This document shows, one piece after another, positions 4,669 through 7,317 of a stretch of 7,317 nucleotides of DNA; positions within the stretch are counted from its first letter, which is position 1; each line of letters opens with the position of its first letter. The DNA comes from an uncultured Gemella sp. (GTDB taxonomy: Bacteria; Bacillota; Bacilli; Staphylococcales; Gemellaceae): NCBI GenBank assembly GCA_947254465.1, contig CAMYEU010000083.1, positions 1 through 7,317 of the forward strand. The letters are read 5' to 3'. The notes under the pieces are model-generated. The model was not told where the DNA came from. It made no database searches and saw nothing but the letters and a program-made list of their open reading frames with translations. The position numbers were made by a program, and so were the translations under genes.

Positions 4669-5337
4669 ATGTATAAAGTAATGATAGTAGAAGATGATGA
4701 GATAATTTCAAATTCAATAGCTGGATATTTACAAAAATGGCAGTATGTGACACATGAAGTAGTAGATTTTCAAAATGTAGTAAAAGAATTTGTGGAACAG
4801 TCACCTGATTTAGTGTTAATGGATATTAATCTCCCTTATTTTGATGGATATTATTTCTGTGAGGAGATTAGGAAGTTATCTAAAGTACCGATAATTTTTA
4901 TTTCATCTGCTAACAATGATATGAATATTGTAATGGCTATGAATATAGGTGCGGATGATTTTATAGAAAAACCATTTAAGTTAGTTGTCCTAAAGGCAAA
5001 AATCGAAGCCTTACTCCGCCGTGTTTATAATTTTAGTGGATCTTCGAATCTGGTGGTGTATAAGGATGTAATTTTTGATATGAGTCGTGATGAGGTGAAA
5101 TTCCAAGATAATATCATTGAACTCACTAAAAATGAAAGTAAAATTCTTACAGTATTATTAGAAAACAGAGAGAAAATAGTAACGAGAGAAGAGATAATTA
5201 CCGCTCTGTGGCAAAGTGATAATTTCATTGATGAAAATACCCTATCGGTTAACATAAATAGGCTGAGAGCTAAATTAAAAAGCATAGGAATAGAGGAATT
5301 TATTACGACTAAAAAAGGTAAAGGATATATAGTTTAA
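4669..5337 (+). CDS. OmpR-family response regulator (BceR/GraR-like)
   Basis: This 222-residue cytoplasmic regulator has a receiver domain (1-118) with acidic pocket Glu8-Asp9-Asp10, phospho-acceptor Asp52 in LVLMDINLP, the switch Ser79 in IIFISSA, and Lys101 in EKPF. A short linker is followed by a winged-helix OmpR/PhoB DNA-binding domain (about 126-222), with LTKNESKILTVLL (152-164), the recognition helix NTLSVNINRLRAKL (190-203) and the wing KKGKGYIV. IIFISSA and the overall pattern match the BceR/GraR/YxdJ group that answers cell-envelope peptide antibiotics. The partner is the kinase directly downstream, joined by TAATG (stop 5335-5337, ATG 5337). Target genes cannot be read from sequence. 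Operator-like repeats at its own promoter and at the downstream ABC gene are candidates. Confidence 0.92.
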   Translation: MYKVMIVEDDEIISNSIAGYLQKWQYVTHEVVDFQNVVKEFVEQSPDLVLMDINLPYFDGYYFCEEIRKLSKVPIIFISSANNDMNIVMAMNIGADDFIEKPFKLVVLKAKIEALLRRVYNFSGSSNLVVYKDVIFDMSRDEVKFQDNIIELTKNESKILTVLLENREKIVTREEIITALWQSDNFIDENTLSVNINRLRAKLKSIGIEEFITTKKGKGYIV

Positions 5338-6323
5338 TGGAAATATTAAAAAGTTATTTAAAGAAAAATATAAAGGTGTATATCTTATTTATAGTTTTTA
5401 TTCTTATATTTTTCATTATGTTTTACTTATATAATTTACCACTTGAGGCGCTAATATATACAGGAAGTTTTTGCTTTTTAGCAGCGCTTATAGCTAGCTT
5501 TTCTGATTATGCTAATTATAAAGAAAGTTATAAGAAACTAAATTTCTTGGAGCAAAATATTCTAAATGATCTAGATGCTCTGCCGAAAAGTTTGGATATC
5601 AGAATAGATTATTATCATAAAATTATAGAGAAATTGTATGAAGAATTAGAAAAATTAACTCAGGAAAATCGACAAAAAAATACCGACATGGTCGATTATT
5701 ATAGTATGTGGGTTCATCAGATAAAAACTCCAATTGCTGCGATGAATTTTCTATTAGATAATGAAGAAGTAGATCAAAAAATCTTACAACAAGAACTGTT
5801 TAAAATAGAACGATATGTCGAGATGGTTCTGACGTACATAAGATTAGATAGTATATCCTCAGATTATGTCATAACGAAGATTAATCTTGATGAAGTTGTG
5901 AAAGATACTGTAAAAAAATATGCGACTTTATTTATTAATAAAAAGATAAAACTAAACTATGTTTCACATGAAACAATGGTGATTAGTGATAAAAAATGGT
6001 TAAGCTTCGCCTTCGAACAAATACTAGGTAATAGTGTGAAGTACTCTAGCAGTGGTGGGGAGATTACTATAGAAACTAGTGAAAATAAACTGGTTATAGA
6101 AGATAAGGGTATAGGAATCAAAGAAGAAGATCTACCTCGAATTTTCGAAAAAGGTTTTACAGGTTTTAATGGAAGATACGAAAAAAAATCGAGTGGTCTA
6201 GGTTTGTATTTATGTAAAAAAACTCTAGATAAACTTGGACATCATATTGAAATTTCTTCAACAGTTGGAAAAGGAACTAGAGTAGAAATTACATTCCCGA
6301 AAGAAGATACATTGAGGGACTAG
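5337..6323 (+). CDS. Intramembrane-sensing histidine kinase (BceS/GraS-like)
   Basis: This 328-residue membrane kinase has two TM segments at about 13-32 and 37-56 with only a few residues (NLPLE) between them. It therefore has no extracellular sensor domain, the hallmark of intramembrane-sensing kinases, which in BceS-type systems read the state of a partner ABC transporter. A linker with coiled-coil character (about 85-118) leads to the DHp motif YSMWVHQIKTPIAAM with phospho-His127. The catalytic domain shows the N box (Asn232 in GNSVKYSS), G1 DKGIGI (256-261), F box RIFEKGFTGFNGR (268-280) and G2 SSGLGLYL (285-292), all intact. It is translationally coupled to the response regulator (TAATG) with a modest AAAGG site inside the upstream gene. 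A strong terminator follows 20 bases after the stop. No BceAB-type transporter with the large extracellular domain is in the window. Codons for residues 208-213 form a parS-like sequence. Confidence 0.93.
   Translation: MEILKSYLKKNIKVYILFIVFILIFFIMFYLYNLPLEALIYTGSFCFLAALIASFSDYANYKESYKKLNFLEQNILNDLDALPKSLDIRIDYYHKIIEKLYEELEKLTQENRQKNTDMVDYYSMWVHQIKTPIAAMNFLLDNEEVDQKILQQELFKIERYVEMVLTYIRLDSISSDYVITKINLDEVVKDTVKKYATLFINKKIKLNYVSHETMVISDKKWLSFAFEQILGNSVKYSSSGGEITIETSENKLVIEDKGIGIKEEDLPRIFEKGFTGFNGRYEKKSSGLGLYLCKKTLDKLGHHIEISSTVGKGTRVEITFPKEDTLRD
5960..5975. other. parS-like ParB (Spo0J) binding site inside the kinase gene, 15/16
   Basis: TGTTTCACATGAAACA differs from the parS consensus TGTTNCACGTGAAACA only at position 9 (A for G), leaving both outer half-sites intact. 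It lies within codons 208-213 (Y-V-S-H-E-T), a variable stretch of the kinase outside known motifs, so the coding sequence does not by itself explain the match. parS sites inside genes are common. Confidence 0.5.
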
Positions 6324-6343
6324 ATAGAAATAAATTAATAAGA

Positions 6344-6392
6344 ATCCTCTTGAGAGTTAGATTATGAATTTAACTCTTAAGGGGATGTTTTT
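6344..6392 (+). terminator. Terminator of the two-component operon
   Basis: Arms 6344-6359 (starting ATCCTCTTGAG) and 6371-6386 (ending AAGGGGAT) pair over 16 bp with two G-T wobbles and an 11-base loop, followed by G and five T (6388-6392). It sits 20 bases after the kinase stop, so the ABC gene downstream is a separate transcription unit. Confidence 0.92.
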
Positions 6393-6450
6393 AATTTAAG
6401 AATAAGTCAATAAGGTCTAAATTTCAAAAGAGTTAATATGAAAACTCATA

Positions 6451-6548
6451 GATGTCGTGGCTTATTGATATCTAAATTAGCTTCATAAAAAGTTTTTAGA
6501 TATTTTATAAATTATGCGTGGGGGACTCGACAAAATCTAAGAAGCCAC
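6451..6548. repeat. Nested inverted-repeat element of unknown kind
   Basis: Outer arms GTGGCTT (6457-6463) and AAGCCAC (6542-6548) enclose a perfect 9-bp stem ATATCTAAA/TTTAGATAT (6468-6476/6495-6503). That stem extends past a 2-base bulge through AGCTT/AAGTT (6479-6483/6490-6494). The right half contains GTGGGGGACTCGAC (6519-6532), a local GC-rich patch in AT-rich sequence. No frame, promoter or T run goes with it. It may be a short interspersed repeat, a decayed MITE or a structured RNA. The rest of 6393-6616 shows only a short hairpin (GAGTT/AACTC, 6430-6447). Confidence 0.35.
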
Positions 6549-6597
6549 TTGATATATATATTATAATAAAGAAAAAATATTTTCTAATAAATAAAAC

Positions 6598-6617
6598 AAA
6601 TTATCTGAAAATTATCT
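6598..6617 (+). promoter_or_regulatory. Direct repeat at one-turn spacing, candidate operator
   Basis: AAATTATCT occurs at 6598-6606 and again at 6609-6617, start to start 11 bases, ending at the first base of the ABC promoter -35 (6617-6622). Direct repeats of this period just upstream of -35 are how many OmpR-family regulators bind. The motif is short and AT-rich, so chance is possible. Confidence 0.35.
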
Positions 6618-6645
6618 TGTTTTAGTTTATTTTATTTGATAGAAT
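6617..6645 (+). promoter_or_regulatory. Promoter of the ABC transporter gene
   Basis: TTGTTT (6617-6622) and TAGAAT (6640-6645) are spaced by 17 bases, with a TGn extension (6637-6639) before the -10. Transcription should start near 6652, leaving a leader of about 20 bases to ATG 6672. Confidence 0.65.
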
Positions 6646-6671
6646 AGTAGTAAGGTATAAGGAGGGAAAAG

Positions 6672-7317
6672 ATGAAGCAGTATTTAAAGAAAAGATATTT
6701 AGAAAATAGTTTGTTACTTTTACTAATTATTTTTGGAGGAGCATGTAAGGTTGTTGCTGCGTATTTTATAGGAGATGGATTTAACGAATTAATTAAGTCG
6801 AATACCGATGGCTTTTTCTATAATATAGCCTATGCAGGTATTGTGTTTTTATTATATTTGGTTTCTCTTTACATAAAAATTCCGTATGAAAACTATGTAG
6901 TGCAAAAGATGATAACTGATATTCGATGTGATGTCGTCGATGCAATTTCTAAAAATAACTATGCTAATTTCAATAAGAAAAATAGCGGTGACTATATATC
7001 ATGGCTTAGTAATGACTTGATGATTGTTGAGGAAAAAGGGTTTGGCAATTTTTATCAAAGTATTACAGCAATTATAGAGACTCTTTTAGCTATAGTTGGA
7101 CTGTTTGCATTTCACTGGTCGATTATCGTCTTTTCTATAGTAATGAGTGTTCTTACATTAGTTTTACCAGCTCTTGCGCAAAAATCTATCCAGAATAAAG
7201 CTCAGAGATACTCAGGTTCGTTAGAAAACTTAATAAGTAAAAATACAAATTACTTACAGGGATTCGATAGTTTACTATCTTTCAATAAATTAGGAATTTT
7301 GAAAAAAATTGTAGCAA
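6672..7317 (+). CDS. ABC transporter type 1 (exporter-fold) protein, N-terminal part
   Basis: This is a partial gene: 215 codons are visible and it runs off the window. The start is ATG 6672, with AAGGAGGG (6659-6666) 5 bases upstream. The visible part is an exporter-type transmembrane domain. Hydrophobic segments lie at about 13-33, 50-70, 130-148 and 149-169. The first cytoplasmic loop holds ANFNKKNSGDYISWLSNDLM (98-117), the F/N..GD...L..D pattern typical of type 1 ABC exporters such as fused permease-ATPase half-transporters. The nucleotide-binding domain, if fused, lies beyond the end, so whether this is a full half-transporter is not shown. The substrate is unknown; multidrug, peptide or bacteriocin export are possible. 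Neighbours are the two-component system upstream, separated by a terminator but possibly regulating it. Confidence 0.85.
   Translation, partial: MKQYLKKRYLENSLLLLLIIFGGACKVVAAYFIGDGFNELIKSNTDGFFYNIAYAGIVFLLYLVSLYIKIPYENYVVQKMITDIRCDVVDAISKNNYANFNKKNSGDYISWLSNDLMIVEEKGFGNFYQSITAIIETLLAIVGLFAFHWSIIVFSIVMSVLTLVLPALAQKSIQNKAQRYSGSLENLISKNTNYLQGFDSLLSFNKLGILKKIVA

Noticed and set aside
4738..4760. Further parS-like sequence TGTGACACATGAAGTA in the response regulator gene
   Set aside because: Only about 12 of 16 positions agree and one half-site is lost, which is within what AT-rich coding sequence gives by chance.
5025..5285. Minus-strand open frame opposite the response regulator
   Set aside because: It is antisense to the conserved DNA-binding domain, lacks a ribosome binding site, and its Ser/Leu-rich content is typical of a shadow frame.
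6515..6548. tRNA-like GGGGGACTCGA patch
   Set aside because: Superficially like a T-arm region, but no acceptor stem, anticodon arm or CCA-adjacent pairing can be built around it.
1..7317. CRISPR array, rRNA or intact insertion sequence
   Set aside because: No regularly spaced repeats, no rRNA signature stretches, and no transposase frame were found on either strand.

Overview
The window is very AT-rich DNA with strong AGGAGG-type ribosome binding sites, TTGACA/TATAAT promoters, intrinsic terminators and a T-box leader. All of this points to a low-GC Bacillota. The protein repertoire (MetY, an intramembrane-sensing two-component system, DUF3290/DUF421, YjdJ-type GNAT) would fit a Gemella-like or related Bacilli genome, but that is an impression and not a database match. 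The first 49 bases are not biological: they are an Illumina Nextera P5 adapter with its index and transposon mosaic end, so real sequence starts at base 50.

Layout. Bases 50-550 hold a decayed coding remnant with a one-base frameshift in a T run, a TetR-operator-like dyad, and a sequence one base away from the ParB-binding parS consensus. Bases 552-1636 are a two-gene operon (+) of membrane proteins, DUF3290 then DUF421/YetF-like, joined by a one-base TAATG overlap. A bidirectional terminator (1734-1770) separates it from a convergent small GNAT acetyltransferase (1777-2058, -). A gene-poor stretch of about 600 bases follows, with decayed frames, a palindrome and an 81-base polypyrimidine tract. 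Then comes a sigma-A type promoter, a T-box leader with a readable AUG (Met) specifier, and metY, which makes homocysteine from O-acetylhomoserine and sulfide. Downstream of metY lies a structured intergenic region (4376-4558) with a long inverted repeat, an internal promoter and a terminator-like multi-helix stem. It could encode a small RNA.

The right third encodes a BceRS/GraRS-like two-component system: an OmpR-family response regulator and a kinase with two TM segments and almost no extracellular sensor, again joined by TAATG. Its promoter carries a perfect 10-bp dyad over the -10 box, and a strong terminator follows. After a further structured intergenic region, an ABC exporter (type 1 fold) begins from its own promoter and runs off the window end.

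The most interesting signal is spread across these genes. Two 16-mers (521-536 and 5960-5975, the second inside the kinase gene) each match parS at 15 of 16 positions, and a weaker 13/16 match lies just after metY. If real, the window is an origin-proximal ParB loading region. Other candidates worth a look are the possible small RNA after metY, the operator-like repeats at the two-component and ABC promoters, and the pairing of an intramembrane-sensing kinase with a type 1 ABC exporter where a BceAB-type transporter would be expected.
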